Shown: positions 9,942 to 20,015, numbered from the stretch's first letter. The stretch: DNA of 64,000 nucleotides from Eubacterium sp. (GCA_016292095.1 JAEFAB010000022.1:1-64000), one strand, 5' to 3'. The notes: a model not told the origin generated them from the sequence alone. A program made the numbers and translations.

Positions 9942-9975
9942 AACACAGTGTAAAATAAGCACTGTGTTTTTTGAT
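9942..9975 (+). terminator. lexA terminator
   Basis: AAAACACAGTG-taaaataag-CACTGTGTTTTTT. Confidence 0.8.
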
Positions 9976-9990
9976 TGAAAACTCTTTTTT

Positions 9991-10887
9991 CTATTGTTTT
10001 CTTATAATCTTTAAATTATCATAACAAAACTGAAAAGCACTGTTATGAACCTGAATATGAAAATTATAAAATGTAATTTCTTTTAATGCCTCGCACCAAC
10101 CAAAAGCATATTTCTCGATTTTTGTCACGCTCTTTGGAACAACAATCTTAGTGATATTACATCCGGAAAATGCATAAGCTCCAATAGTTTTCGTACCTTC
10201 TGGAATTGTATATTCTGTTCCTTTTCCGTTTGGATAACGAATCAAAACCGTTTTATCTATGTTGTATAATACAAAATCAACGGCACAGTATTTCTTATTT
10301 TTCTTAGAAACAGTAATCTTCTTTAATCTTGCATTTTGATTGAAAGCGCGATAGGATATTTTTTTGACATTTTTCGGAATGAAAATTTCAGAAATTCCGG
10401 TTCCATAAAAAGCATCTTTTTTTATTGTTGTGATTGACTTCGGTAATTGAATTTTTCTTAAACTAATGCAATCCCCAAAGGTGTAACTGTTCAAGACTTT
10501 TACACCATTTGGAATATTAATTGATTTTAAGTTCGTACATCCATCGAATGCACTATAGCCAATCTTTCTGATAGAATTTGGAAGCACAATTGATTTTGTT
10601 CCACCCTGTTTATAAAAAGCATCTTTTCCAATGGTTCTTACAAGATGACCATCAATTCTTTTAGGAACAACAATGTGTTTCGATTCTTTTGCTGTAGCTT
10701 TTGTTTCGTCAAACAAAACAATGGTCGCTTCCCCTTTTTTATTTAAAGTATATTGATACACACCACTCTGATGGATATTCTTTTTTGATTGTGCAGCGGA
10801 AATTGTTGTTGAAAAGACTGTTCCACTAGTAAACAACATCATAAACACTATAGAAAATAAGCACATTTTAAAAAACTTATTATTCAT
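9991..10887 (-). CDS. BspA-like leucine-rich repeat surface protein
   Basis: Signal peptide; LRR_5 repeats 'IRKIGYSAFDGCTNLKSINIPNGVKVLNSYTFGDC'. Confidence 0.8.
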   Translation of the reverse strand: MNNKFFKMCLFSIVFMMLFTSGTVFSTTISAAQSKKNIHQSGVYQYTLNKKGEATIVLFDETKATAKESKHIVVPKRIDGHLVRTIGKDAFYKQGGTKSIVLPNSIRKIGYSAFDGCTNLKSINIPNGVKVLNSYTFGDCISLRKIQLPKSITTIKKDAFYGTGISEIFIPKNVKKISYRAFNQNARLKKITVSKKNKKYCAVDFVLYNIDKTVLIRYPNGKGTEYTIPEGTKTIGAYAFSGCNITKIVVPKSVTKIEKYAFGWCEALKEITFYNFHIQVHNSAFQFCYDNLKIIRKQ

Positions 10888-11004
10888 TACATCATCCCCT
10901 TTTCTGTACGATATTTATCATTCTATTAATAAAACAAAATAATAGACCCTTTTATTTCATAGAAATGAAAAAGTCTTCAGAAAAATTCTAAAGACTTTTC
11001 AACT

Positions 11005-12297
11005 TTAGTATGCTAAACAATCATCCAATGATTTAATGATTGCTTCTTTGTCCATATCATGACCGATAAATACAACTTTAATCATACGGTCGCCGATTTG
11101 TTCATCCCAATCTCTTACAAGCGTTGGATCTTCCTTCATCATCTTCTGACGTACACGACGTGGTGCTGTTGCAACCCACTGACCTGCGTTGGTAATGTTA
11201 ATCTGCTTTCCGGCCTGTTCAAACATATATGCATCATTATTGTTTTCGTTTGCCCAAATAATACCCTTTGCACGAATAATAGTCTTTGGCATTTCGTCTA
11301 ACCAATCTTCAAACTTAGCTTTTGCAAAAGGTCTTCTTCGATAATATACGAAGGAACCGATGCCATACTCTTCCACTTCTCCTTCACCGTGGTGGTGATG
11401 ATGGTGGTGATGGTGATGTCCGTGATGATGTCCATGTTCTTCTTCGTGATCATGTTCATGCTCGTGATCGTGATCATGATCATGGTCGCAATGCTCACAA
11501 TGTTCATGGTCATGCTCGTGGTCGTGATGTTCATGGTCATGTTCTTCAGGAACTTCTGTTTCTTCTTCTGTTGCTTCTAATTCCTGAATCCATCCGGCTG
11601 ACATGCTGGATTTTTCAAAATCAAAACGATTTGTATTTAAAATTTCATCCACATCAACCTGACCGTAGGTTGTTTCAATCATTACTGCATTCGGCTGAAG
11701 TTTCTTGATAATCGCCTTAACTTTACCAAGTTCTTCTTCGGAAACAGTATCGACTTTATTCAAAATAATTGTATTACAGAATTCAATCTGCTGAATAATC
11801 AGATTTTCGATATCTTCTTCGTCGATATCTTCTTTTACAAGATGTTCTCCACATCCGAATTCATCTGCCATTCTTGCAACGTCCACAACAGAAACAATAT
11901 TGTCAAGACGAGCAATCTTCGCACGTTTATCATAAGAACCATCCAACATTGTAACAGACTGTGCAATTGGAATTGGTTCACAAATACCACTTGCTTCAAT
12001 CAAAATATAATCGAATCTTCCTGTACGAATTAAATCAATAATCTGATTGATCAAATCAACCTTTAATGTACAGCAGATACATCCGTTCTGAAGAGGAACG
12101 AGGTTTTCATCCTGCTGAGTTACCTGTCCGCCCTTTGCAATCAAAGAAGCATCGATATTTACTTCACCGATATCATTTACGATAACGGCAACTTTATATC
12201 CCTTCTGATTGGTAAGAACCTGATTTAATAATGTTGTTTTTCCTGCTCCCAAATACCCTGTAAGCAAGGTAACAGGAACTAATGGTGTATTACTCAT
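11005..12297 (-). CDS. CobW/COG0523 family GTPase, putative metallochaperone, with His-rich linker
   Basis: GYLGAGKTTLLN Walker A, NGCICCTL (GxCxxC) metal motif, His-rich HDHEHHDHEHDHEH...HHHHHHHHHH segment, CobW C-terminal domain. Confidence 0.9.
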   Translation of the reverse strand: MSNTPLVPVTLLTGYLGAGKTTLLNQVLTNQKGYKVAVIVNDIGEVNIDASLIAKGGQVTQQDENLVPLQNGCICCTLKVDLINQIIDLIRTGRFDYILIEASGICEPIPIAQSVTMLDGSYDKRAKIARLDNIVSVVDVARMADEFGCGEHLVKEDIDEEDIENLIIQQIEFCNTIILNKVDTVSEEELGKVKAIIKKLQPNAVMIETTYGQVDVDEILNTNRFDFEKSSMSAGWIQELEATEEETEVPEEHDHEHHDHEHDHEHCEHCDHDHDHDHEHEHDHEEEHGHHHGHHHHHHHHHHGEGEVEEYGIGSFVYYRRRPFAKAKFEDWLDEMPKTIIRAKGIIWANENNNDAYMFEQAGKQINITNAGQWVATAPRRVRQKMMKEDPTLVRDWDEQIGDRMIKVVFIGHDMDKEAIIKSLDDCLAY

Positions 12298-12337
12298 TGT
12301 ATTGATTCCTTTCTATAAAAACTCTATCCAAGGTGCT

Positions 12338-13639
12338 TTATTTCAGTACATATACTGAATATGGTTCCATCTGTAAACCGGCACCGATATCTATTATAGC
12401 ACCGGAAATTAAATCTGTAACCATATTTTTCTCACAACTAAAGTAAGCGGTGTATAAATCCTGAGAAGCATTGATTGTGACGTAAATGTTTTCTCCTTCG
12501 AAACTTCTTCGGAACACACATTGATGATTGGTCAGAACTACCGAACTGAAGTCCCCGTAATTCAATGCTGCTTCTTCTTTTTTGATGTTCGCCAAAACAG
12601 CAATAAACTCTGTCAAATCATTCCACTGTGGTGCTTCGATTTCCGGTCGAAGTGCAGGATCTCCCTGACATTTATCAGCCTGTTCTCCCCACTCGCTTCC
12701 GTAATAGATGCATGGGATACCGGGCATTCCAAATAACAAGCCGTAAATCGGCTTCAAATGATTTTTATTTTGTAAAATTGTCGCAACTCTCGTCACGTCA
12801 TGATTATCCACAAAATTCAGAAGATGTTTTCCACGATACAACGTCCAGTTTTCCGGTCCGAATTGTCTTAAAAGAGAATGATTAATTTCAAACATATTCA
12901 TGGAATTGAAGCTGGAATGAAGTCCTTTGTAGCATTCATAGTTGGTACTGGAATGCAACATTTCATCATTCATTCTCTGGTTATAATCACCATGAAGCAT
13001 TTCTCCCACCAGGAAAAAATCTTCTTTCAGGCTGTCGCAATGACGGCGCAGTCTCTTTAAGAACTCATAATCGAGACAATACGCCACATCCAGACGAATG
13101 CCGTCAATATCAAATGTTTCAATCCAGAAACGAACCGCATCCAGTAAATAGTTTACAACCTCTTCATTTCCTAAGTTCAGTTTTACAAGGTCATAGTTAC
13201 CTTCCCATCCTTCGTACCAGAGTCCGTCATTGTAATTGGAATTTCCTTCCAGACTAATATGAAACCAATGAAGGTAAGGAGAATTCTCACGATTTCTAAT
13301 AACGTCCTGAAACTGTGGAAAACCACGGCCTACGTGGTTAAAAACACCGTCTAAAACCACTTTGATTCCATTCTTATGCAAATCCTTACATAAAGCAGAA
13401 AAATCTTCATTATCGCCTAAACGACAATCGATTTTTTTATAATCTCGTGTATTGTATCCATGAGTATCAGACTCAAATAAAGGCGAAAAGTAAATTGCAT
13501 TCGCCCCTAACTTTTTAATATGAGGAATCCAGGAATGAATTCGCTGAATTCGATGTGCTTCGACACCATCATTTTCAAAGGGTGCGCCGCATAATCCCAA
13601 AGGATAAATCTGATAAAAGACACTTTCGTAAGCCCACAT
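12338..13639 (-). CDS. GH13 alpha-amylase family protein
   Basis: DGVFNHVGR, DGIRLDVAYCLD, VGEM, FVDNHDVTR conserved GH13 regions. Confidence 0.9.
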   Translation of the reverse strand: MWAYESVFYQIYPLGLCGAPFENDGVEAHRIQRIHSWIPHIKKLGANAIYFSPLFESDTHGYNTRDYKKIDCRLGDNEDFSALCKDLHKNGIKVVLDGVFNHVGRGFPQFQDVIRNRENSPYLHWFHISLEGNSNYNDGLWYEGWEGNYDLVKLNLGNEEVVNYLLDAVRFWIETFDIDGIRLDVAYCLDYEFLKRLRRHCDSLKEDFFLVGEMLHGDYNQRMNDEMLHSSTNYECYKGLHSSFNSMNMFEINHSLLRQFGPENWTLYRGKHLLNFVDNHDVTRVATILQNKNHLKPIYGLLFGMPGIPCIYYGSEWGEQADKCQGDPALRPEIEAPQWNDLTEFIAVLANIKKEEAALNYGDFSSVVLTNHQCVFRRSFEGENIYVTINASQDLYTAYFSCEKNMVTDLISGAIIDIGAGLQMEPYSVYVLK

Positions 13640-13640
13640 T

Positions 13641-13988
13641 TTATAATTCCTCCGGAGAAATTACTTTACCGTCGCTCCAGATTTTTTCCAATGCATAAAA
13701 TGCACGGTCTTCTTCATTCAAAATATGCACAATAACATCCTGGAAATCCATTAAAATCCAGTTTGCATTCTGATATCCTTCTGTATGTTTTAATGCAGCT
13801 CCTGCTTTGTGCATTTCTTCTTCTACATTATTGGCCAATGCATGAAGCTGATTTTCGTTATTTCCACCGCAGATAATAAAATAATCTGCCAAAATGGAAA
13901 TTCCTGAAATATCGATTACAGTAATATTGTTTCCTTTTTTATCGTCTAATGCTTCATATGCAATTTTTGTTAATTCCTTTGAAGTCAT
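13641..13988 (-). CDS. rsfS: Ribosome silencing factor
   Basis: 'ALDDKKGNNITVIDISGISILADYFIICGG' and 'WILMDFQDVIVHILNEEDRAFYALEKIW' are RsfS signatures. Confidence 0.95.
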   Translation of the reverse strand: MTSKELTKIAYEALDDKKGNNITVIDISGISILADYFIICGGNNENQLHALANNVEEEMHKAGAALKHTEGYQNANWILMDFQDVIVHILNEEDRAFYALEKIWSDGKVISPEEL

Positions 13989-13991
13989 GTT

Positions 13992-15182
13992 CTACCTCTT
14001 TTCAATGATTTTTTTATAGTATTCATAGGCATCCTTTGTATAGTAATCAATGGTGGATGCATCTTTTTTCGTTAAATACTCCAACGTATCTTCTAAAATC
14101 CGGTATGTCAGTAAATCCAGATCTCGTTTTGCAATTTCCCTCAGTTCATCCAAGTGAGGCTGACGGGTTCTGTTTGGTTCAATGTAATCCGCACAGAAAA
14201 TAATCTGTTCCAGTTTACTCATCTGCGCCTTCCCGGTTGTATGCCAAGTAATAGCCGACAAAATTTCTTCATCGGTAATACCGTATTTTTCAGCAGCAAA
14301 CAACGCACCAACCTTCGCATGAAGTAAGTACGGTGCCTGTTCTTCTGTAGCGGTCACTTCAATTTCATGTTCCTTACAAACAGAAATCAATTCTTCCTCT
14401 GATAAATATTTAGCGCAGTCATGCAAAACGCCTGCCATATACGCCTGATTCGGGTTCACTCCGAAACACTCTGCCATATCTTTGGCGGTTTTCGCCACTC
14501 CCATGGTGTGTTCAAAACGGGAATCTTTCAGTACCGTTTTTAAATCATCCATAATTTTATTCACAGACCATGCCTTGTTGACATTGCAATTATTATAGAG
14601 TCCATTTTGAAGAATGTACGAATAGACTCCTTCAGGGACCATGTCTTTAATTACTTCGTAGCTTTCAGTTCGAATAAGACTGGATGAAATTTCTGAAGAT
14701 TCCGTGGAAATAATACCAATCCGAATACCGAAGGCTTCTTCAATTTCCTGGATCTTTGCATCCATTTTGTCGGAGCTTTCATCTTTTCTGCGAACAACCA
14801 ACAGCTTTGCATATTTCACAATAACGTCCGGTCTGTACCAGTTCATGAAATAAGCAATGGAATCACTTCCCATAATGAAATAGAATTCATCTTCCGGATG
14901 TAATTCATGCAATAAATACAACGTATCTGCTGTATAGGTTGCCTCGTTTCTGGTAATCTCCACATCAGAATATTCCAGGCCATTCAAATCTTTAATGGCC
15001 GCTTTAATCATATTCACTCTGTGAAAATTACCGGTAATAGCGTTCTTATCCTTATGCGGTGGGTAAGGTGTGGGCATAATCCAAACCTTGTCCAAATCAA
15101 ACTGTTTTTTTGCTTCCAAAGCAATATGAACATGAGTGCTGTGAATCGGGTCAAAGGTTCCACCTAAAATACCAATTTTCAT
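13992..15182 (-). CDS. nadD: Nicotinate-nucleotide adenylyltransferase fused to YqeK-type HD phosphohydrolase
   Basis: N-term GGTFDPIHSTH, ISSSLIR; C-term HTMGVAKTA...AGVLHDCAKYL...HAKVGALFA HD motifs. Confidence 0.93.
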   Translation of the reverse strand: MKIGILGGTFDPIHSTHVHIALEAKKQFDLDKVWIMPTPYPPHKDKNAITGNFHRVNMIKAAIKDLNGLEYSDVEITRNEATYTADTLYLLHELHPEDEFYFIMGSDSIAYFMNWYRPDVIVKYAKLLVVRRKDESSDKMDAKIQEIEEAFGIRIGIISTESSEISSSLIRTESYEVIKDMVPEGVYSYILQNGLYNNCNVNKAWSVNKIMDDLKTVLKDSRFEHTMGVAKTAKDMAECFGVNPNQAYMAGVLHDCAKYLSEEELISVCKEHEIEVTATEEQAPYLLHAKVGALFAAEKYGITDEEILSAITWHTTGKAQMSKLEQIIFCADYIEPNRTRQPHLDELREIAKRDLDLLTYRILEDTLEYLTKKDASTIDYYTKDAYEYYKKIIEKR

Positions 15183-15193
15183 CGTATCTCCTT

Positions 15194-15487
15194 CTAAGGC
15201 AAAATAATTTTGCGATCCTTTTCTTCTTTGGCAGGTCTGTATAAGACAATTTTTCTGCCGATAACATGAACAACTTCTGAATGAGTACGTTCCGCAAGAA
15301 CGTAAGCGATACTTTTTACATCATCCATACAGTTCTTTAATACATGAATTTTCAATATTTCTCTTGCTTCCAAAGCTTCGTCGATTGCTGCAGTAAGCTC
15401 CGGTGTAACGGATGATTTTCCAATTTGGAAAATCGGCTGTTCCATAGCAGTAATTTTTCTTAAATAAGCTCTCTGTTTGCTATTCAT
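15194..15487 (-). CDS. yhbY: YhbY/CRM-domain RNA-binding protein
   Basis: 'LTSKQRAYLRK..'-like N-term (MNSKQRAYLRKITAMEQPIFQIGKSSVT) and HVIGRKIVLYR. Confidence 0.92.
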   Translation of the reverse strand: MNSKQRAYLRKITAMEQPIFQIGKSSVTPELTAAIDEALEAREILKIHVLKNCMDDVKSIAYVLAERTHSEVVHVIGRKIVLYRPAKEEKDRKIILP

Positions 15488-15513
15488 TTTATTGCTCCTT
15501 TCGTGGATAACAC

Positions 15514-15641
15514 GTAATCAGCATGAAAATCTGCGATTTCCATGCTGTGGTGTCTAGCACCACAGTTAACCCATTCACCTCCCAAAGGTCTCAAACACAA
15601 GTGTTTAATCCGCTTTGGAAGGCGAACGGGTTACTGATTAC
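15514..15641 (-). ncRNA. Highly structured intergenic RNA element (predicted four-way junction) between obgE and yhbY
   Basis: Minus-strand fold: P1 GTAATCA/TGATTAC; P2 TAACCCGTTCGCCTTCCAAAG/CTTTGGGAGGTGAATGGGTTA (21 bp incl. G-U); P3 CTGTGGTG/CACCACAG; P4 GCATGGAAATC/GATTTTCATGC. Confidence 0.55.
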
Positions 15642-16921
15642 TTGTAGTAATCAAATTGATGTCCGTAAATTTTTACGGTATCACCATCTTCAATTCCCAA
15701 ATCTTCCAACTCCTGCAAAATTCCATTGTCTTTCATGAAATTCTGGAAGAACATAAAGCCCTTCTCGGAATCTAAGTTGGTATAACCAAGCATTCTTTCG
15801 ATACGTGGTCCTTCCACACAATATAAACCGTCTTCCAGTTTCTCAACGGTATATGGAAGTACTTCTCTATCATGAAATTCTTCCGGATCATATTCCTGCT
15901 CAAAGACTACCGGAGCATCATCAAACTGATCCAGTAATTCTTTCACGTAATACAGTAATTCTTTTAAACCTTTTCCACTGACAGCAGAAATCGGAAATAC
16001 TTTAATCTCCGGTTCAAACTCAGCCTTGATTTTTTCAATAACTTCGTTGGTTCCTTCATAGATTGCATCAATCTTATTGGCTGCAATCACCTGTGGACGA
16101 GTCAGCAATTCCGGATTGTAAGCTTCTAATTCTTTATTAATTGCTTTGATATCCTCAATTGGGTCACGACCTTCTACAGATGCCGCATCAATCATATGAA
16201 TAATTACTTTTGTACGTTCAATATGTTTCAAAAATTTATGTCCAAGTCCAACACCTTCAGAAGCACCTTCAATTAATCCCGGAATATCTGCAATAACAAA
16301 TCCTTTTCCACCATCTAAATCCACAACACCAAGGTTTGGGTTTAAAGTAGTAAAATGATAGTTTGCAATCTTTGGATCTGCGTTGGTTACGCGGGATAAT
16401 AAGGTGGATTTACCGACATTCGGGAATCCAACCAATCCAACGTCCGCAATACTCTTTAATTCCAAAGTAACATTTAATTCCATCGCTTTCTGACCCGGCT
16501 GAGCATATTGTGGTACCTGCATAGTCGCTGTTGCGAAATGCTGGTTTCCTTTTCCACCTTTTCCACCTTTTAAAATTGTAACGCGCTGATTGTCTCCACT
16601 CATATCTGCGACAACTTTTCCGGTTTCTGCTTCACGAATCAGAGTGCCTTCCGGTACTTTGATAATAAGGTCTGCACCGTTTTTTCCTGTTTTGTTCTGT
16701 TTTCCACCCTCTTGGCCCGGTTCCGCTTTGAAGTTATGTTTATGTCTAAATTCATATAATGTATTCAGTCCCTTATCCACTTCAAAAATTACGTCGCCGC
16801 CTTTTCCACCGTCACCACCGTTTGGTCCGCCGTTTGCCACATATAATTCACGACGGAAGGATACGTGTCCATCTCCGCCTGCTCCTGATTTTATAAAAAT
16901 TTTTGCATAATCTGCAAACAT
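15638..16921 (-). CDS. obgE: GTPase ObgE/CgtA
   Basis: Gly-rich Obg fold (SGAGGDGHVSFRREL), GFPNVGKSTLLS, DIPGLIEGA, OCT domain; ATG with cctcctg-side RBS at 16921. Confidence 0.97.
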   Translation of the reverse strand: MFADYAKIFIKSGAGGDGHVSFRRELYVANGGPNGGDGGKGGDVIFEVDKGLNTLYEFRHKHNFKAEPGQEGGKQNKTGKNGADLIIKVPEGTLIREAETGKVVADMSGDNQRVTILKGGKGGKGNQHFATATMQVPQYAQPGQKAMELNVTLELKSIADVGLVGFPNVGKSTLLSRVTNADPKIANYHFTTLNPNLGVVDLDGGKGFVIADIPGLIEGASEGVGLGHKFLKHIERTKVIIHMIDAASVEGRDPIEDIKAINKELEAYNPELLTRPQVIAANKIDAIYEGTNEVIEKIKAEFEPEIKVFPISAVSGKGLKELLYYVKELLDQFDDAPVVFEQEYDPEEFHDREVLPYTVEKLEDGLYCVEGPRIERMLGYTNLDSEKGFMFFQNFMKDNGILQELEDLGIEDGDTVKIYGHQFDYYK

Positions 16922-17003
16922 AAATACCTCCTGCATTCAACTGCATAAAAGAATAGGCTCCAAATCATAAAATGACTTGAAGCCTTAATTATCTGCATAA
17001 TAA

Positions 17004-17288
17004 TTATTCAGCTACCGGATATACAGAAACCTGCTTTCTGTCTCTACCCTTTCTTTCGAATCTTACGATTCCGTCTGAAGTAGCAAATAATGTATCATCT
17101 CCACCACGTCCAACGTTTACACCTGGGTGAATCTTTGTACCACGCTGTCTGTAAAGAATGTTTCCAGCCTTAACAAACTGTCCGTCTGCTCTCTTAGCAC
17201 CAAGTCTCTTAGATTCTGAATCTCTACCGTTCTTTGTAGAACCCATTCCCTTTTTGTGGGCGAAGAACTGAAGGTTCATCTTCATCAT
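17004..17288 (-). CDS. rpmA: 50S ribosomal protein L27 with cleavable N-terminal extension
   Basis: [27 protein letters not shown]. Confidence 0.98.
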   Translation of the reverse strand: MMKMNLQFFAHKKGMGSTKNGRDSESKRLGAKRADGQFVKAGNILYRQRGTKIHPGVNVGRGGDDTLFATSDGIVRFERKGRDRKQVSVYPVAE

Positions 17289-17290
17289 AG

Positions 17291-17626
17291 CTATACCTCC
17301 TTAATTTCTACTCTTATAAATTCCTTATAATCTTTTTCTAATGATTCAACTCCTATGAAATAGGAATCAAACAAAATCTGGGATTCATAGGAAGGTTCTT
17401 CATCGTCTTCATAAGACATCCAAACCTTAATATAACCGTTCTCTTCATCTTCCTTAACGGAAAAAGCATCTTCAGATATTTTTTCCAGAGAATTAATCAG
17501 ATTAATGGTTAATACGGAAATCCCTGCACATACAATATCTTCTCCAGCTTCGGCATAACCGGCATGACCGGAAACCTCAACACCAAGATAATAATCTGTT
17601 GTGCGATAAATCGTTATGTTTGTCAT
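17291..17626 (-). CDS. prp: Ribosomal-processing cysteine protease Prp (YsxB)
   Basis: [18 protein letters not shown] motif; located between rplU and rpmA. Confidence 0.95.
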   Translation of the reverse strand: MTNITIYRTTDYYLGVEVSGHAGYAEAGEDIVCAGISVLTINLINSLEKISEDAFSVKEDEENGYIKVWMSYEDDEEPSYESQILFDSYFIGVESLEKDYKEFIRVEIKEV

Positions 17627-17640
17627 AAAACACCACCTGA

Positions 17641-17949
17641 TTAAGCATTGATCTTATCAATCTTAACTTCTGTATACTGCTGTCTATGACCATTCTTTTT
17701 ATGATAACCTGTTTTTCTCTTATACTTGTAAACTGTGATCTTCTTAGCTTTTCCATCACCAACAACTGTAGCTTCTACAGAAGCTCCTGCTACTGTTGGG
17801 TTTCCAACCTTAACATCATCACCGCTTACCAAAAGAACCTGGTCAAAAGTAAACTTAGCATCAGCTTCTGCACCGAGCTTTTCAACTCTGATTACATCAC
17901 CTTCAGAAACCTTATACTGTTTACCACCTGTTGCGATAATTGCGTACAT
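17641..17949 (-). CDS. rplU: 50S ribosomal protein L21
   Basis: [46 protein letters not shown]. Confidence 0.98.
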   Translation of the reverse strand: MYAIIATGGKQYKVSEGDVIRVEKLGAEADAKFTFDQVLLVSGDDVKVGNPTVAGASVEATVVGDGKAKKITVYKYKRKTGYHKKNGHRQQYTEVKIDKINA

Positions 17950-17959
17950 GATATGGGTA

Positions 17960-18055
17960 CCTCCTATTACTCATTACTCGCCAGCTTCGGTGAATGCATT
18001 GCATTACTTATAACCACACTGAGCGGCATACCATAGTATAATAACACGTTGTTTC
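17960..18055 (-). promoter_or_regulatory. Probable L21 leader (ribosomal protein autoregulatory leader)
   Basis: Upstream of rplU: minus strand ...ATGCCGCTCAGTGTGGTTATAAG...TTCACCGAAGCTGGCGAGTAATG..., resembling the L21 leader arrangement from memory. Confidence 0.5.
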
Positions 18056-18062
18056 TTACTTG

Positions 18063-19247
18063 TCAAACATTAATCTTAACATTTTCATCCGCTGAAACCG
18101 GAATAACCAAACAGCTTTCTCCGTTGATGTTTTCCCGACGAATCTGCTCTTTCTTTTCGGAGTTCACTTTGATAATAATATCCCCTCCGGTTTCAGTAAT
18201 TTCTGAAATTCTGCGATTCAATTCTTTGATTTCTTCTTTCAAAAGAACCTTTTCGTTATTGTCTTTTACAATCTTTGCGGCTTTGTTCGGAATCAAATCA
18301 CTGAGCAGCGGTAAGTCTTCTTCTGTCGGATTGGAAATAGATGAAATGTAATCCTGGCCAATCTTCTCTGCTTTGGATTCCTGAATTCCTGCATATTCCA
18401 AGGCTTCCTTAATATGCGTTCCGTTGACCTGCAGTTCCGGTTCCACATCAGACTTCTGAGCAAGTTCAATATTGACTGACTGCATTACTTCTTTTAAGTC
18501 CTCTTCTGCTACAACTTCCTGAACCATCTCGGTCAACACATCCTGTTTCTGAGCAAAGGTCAGTTTTTCACGGCAACCGAGAATATCTTCAATTAATTCA
18601 GTATGAGGTTCCTGAGAATCCGCTGTATACATATGAACACAGTGAATATCGGTACTACGTTCGTTAAAGGCAGGGAAGATAAATCCACTTTCTGGCATTC
18701 CAACCATCCATTCTCTGTTCAAGGTACCGATTCGATCATCTGTTTTGTTATATCCCAATCCCGGTTTGGAAAGAATCATTGGACAAATAGCGCAGATGAC
18801 ATATTCATAAATTTCTTCTGATTCATCCAGCTTATTATTATCTGTTGTTTTGGTCATAACGTCATAAACATCATGGAACAATAAAATCAGATAATTTCCT
18901 AAAGATGCGTACTTTTCAATAATCATATCGTAAAAGCTGTTCAGCAATCCTTCGTCTTTTAAAGCGCTCTTTTTTAACCCCATTAAAAACTGCTGATGTC
19001 CACCCGGCTGTTCTTCTTCCAAAGGGAAGTTCAGTTCCAGTAAATTGTTTCCAAGATTCGTAGAAAGTACTTTCTTGGCAATTTCCATATATTTATAATA
19101 TTCTTCATCCGGCAAATTCAGGAAAGACTCATCAATCAAAACAACCTTTTCTTTCTGGTCATTGACGTAACAGCCACACATTTTGGTAATGGTACAGCCG
19201 TCTTTTTTCATACGTCTTCGTAATTCACCAATCGATTTCTTGTCCAT
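18063..19247 (-). CDS. DUF4317 domain protein
   Basis: Matches DUF4317-type sequence 'MDKKSIGELRRRMKKDGCTITKMCGCYVN...'. Confidence 0.75.
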   Translation of the reverse strand: MDKKSIGELRRRMKKDGCTITKMCGCYVNDQKEKVVLIDESFLNLPDEEYYKYMEIAKKVLSTNLGNNLLELNFPLEEEQPGGHQQFLMGLKKSALKDEGLLNSFYDMIIEKYASLGNYLILLFHDVYDVMTKTTDNNKLDESEEIYEYVICAICPMILSKPGLGYNKTDDRIGTLNREWMVGMPESGFIFPAFNERSTDIHCVHMYTADSQEPHTELIEDILGCREKLTFAQKQDVLTEMVQEVVAEEDLKEVMQSVNIELAQKSDVEPELQVNGTHIKEALEYAGIQESKAEKIGQDYISSISNPTEEDLPLLSDLIPNKAAKIVKDNNEKVLLKEEIKELNRRISEITETGGDIIIKVNSEKKEQIRRENINGESCLVIPVSADENVKINV

Positions 19248-19311
19248 ATCATTTCTCCTCTATTACATAATTTACTGCTTGATACATCGCTGTACCAAGC
19301 AGTCCTGTTTT

Positions 19312-20010
19312 TTATTTATCATTCGTCACATCACCACTGCCGTGAATATCAATAAAGTCTCCTAAATAAGTCGGCTCCGGTTTAAAAATACATTTTCCAA
19401 AGGATTTCACCCGGGCAAGCCATTCACGAACTTCTCTGTACCACTGCATGGAACCATAACCTCTCAGGTCTGCGGAAACTCCATAAGCTTCCAGCCCCAA
19501 TTTCTTTGCAATGTACAAACTGCGGTACAGGTGATACTTTTGGGTTACAATCACAACCTTCTTCGCTCCAAAAACCTCTTTGGCACGATACATGGTATCG
19601 TAGGTTTCAAATCCGGCATGATCCATAAACACATCTTCGGAAGGAATTCCTTTCTCAATACAATAACCCTTCATCGTATTGACTTCATCGTAATCTACCC
19701 GGCCATGGTCACCGGAAACAAGTATTTTCTTTGCAGCCCCTTTTTCATATAACTCCTGTCCTACAAGAATTCGGTCTTCCAACATCCAGGTTGGAGTGCC
19801 GTCCGGTCTGACACCGGCGCCTAAAACAATAATACAGTCTGCATCCAGCTCTGCCGCTTCTTCAACGGAAATAATTTTATCGCTGACAGAGTTCACAATC
19901 ACCAGATTGATTATAAGAACTCCAATACCAACCAGCAATACAATGCCGATGCAGGCAATCAGGAATTTCTTGAGCGTTTTCAAGTTGATAATTTTTCTAA
20001 TACACTTCAT
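19312..20010 (-). CDS. YdcF/SanA-like DUF218 membrane protein
   Basis: N-terminal TM; DCIIVLGAGVRPDGTPTWMLEDRI; KILVSGDHG; VIVTQKYHLYRSLYIAKKLG. Confidence 0.85.
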   Translation of the reverse strand: MKCIRKIINLKTLKKFLIACIGIVLLVGIGVLIINLVIVNSVSDKIISVEEAAELDADCIIVLGAGVRPDGTPTWMLEDRILVGQELYEKGAAKKILVSGDHGRVDYDEVNTMKGYCIEKGIPSEDVFMDHAGFETYDTMYRAKEVFGAKKVVIVTQKYHLYRSLYIAKKLGLEAYGVSADLRGYGSMQWYREVREWLARVKSFGKCIFKPEPTYLGDFIDIHGSGDVTNDK

Positions 20011-20015
20011 CTTTT

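Noticed and set aside
11298-11708. Overlapping ORFs on both strands of the CobW gene (80, 128 and 63 aa, e.g. RDHDHGRNAHNV...)
   Set aside because: Artefacts of the repetitive His-codon stretch; no RBS and low-complexity translation.
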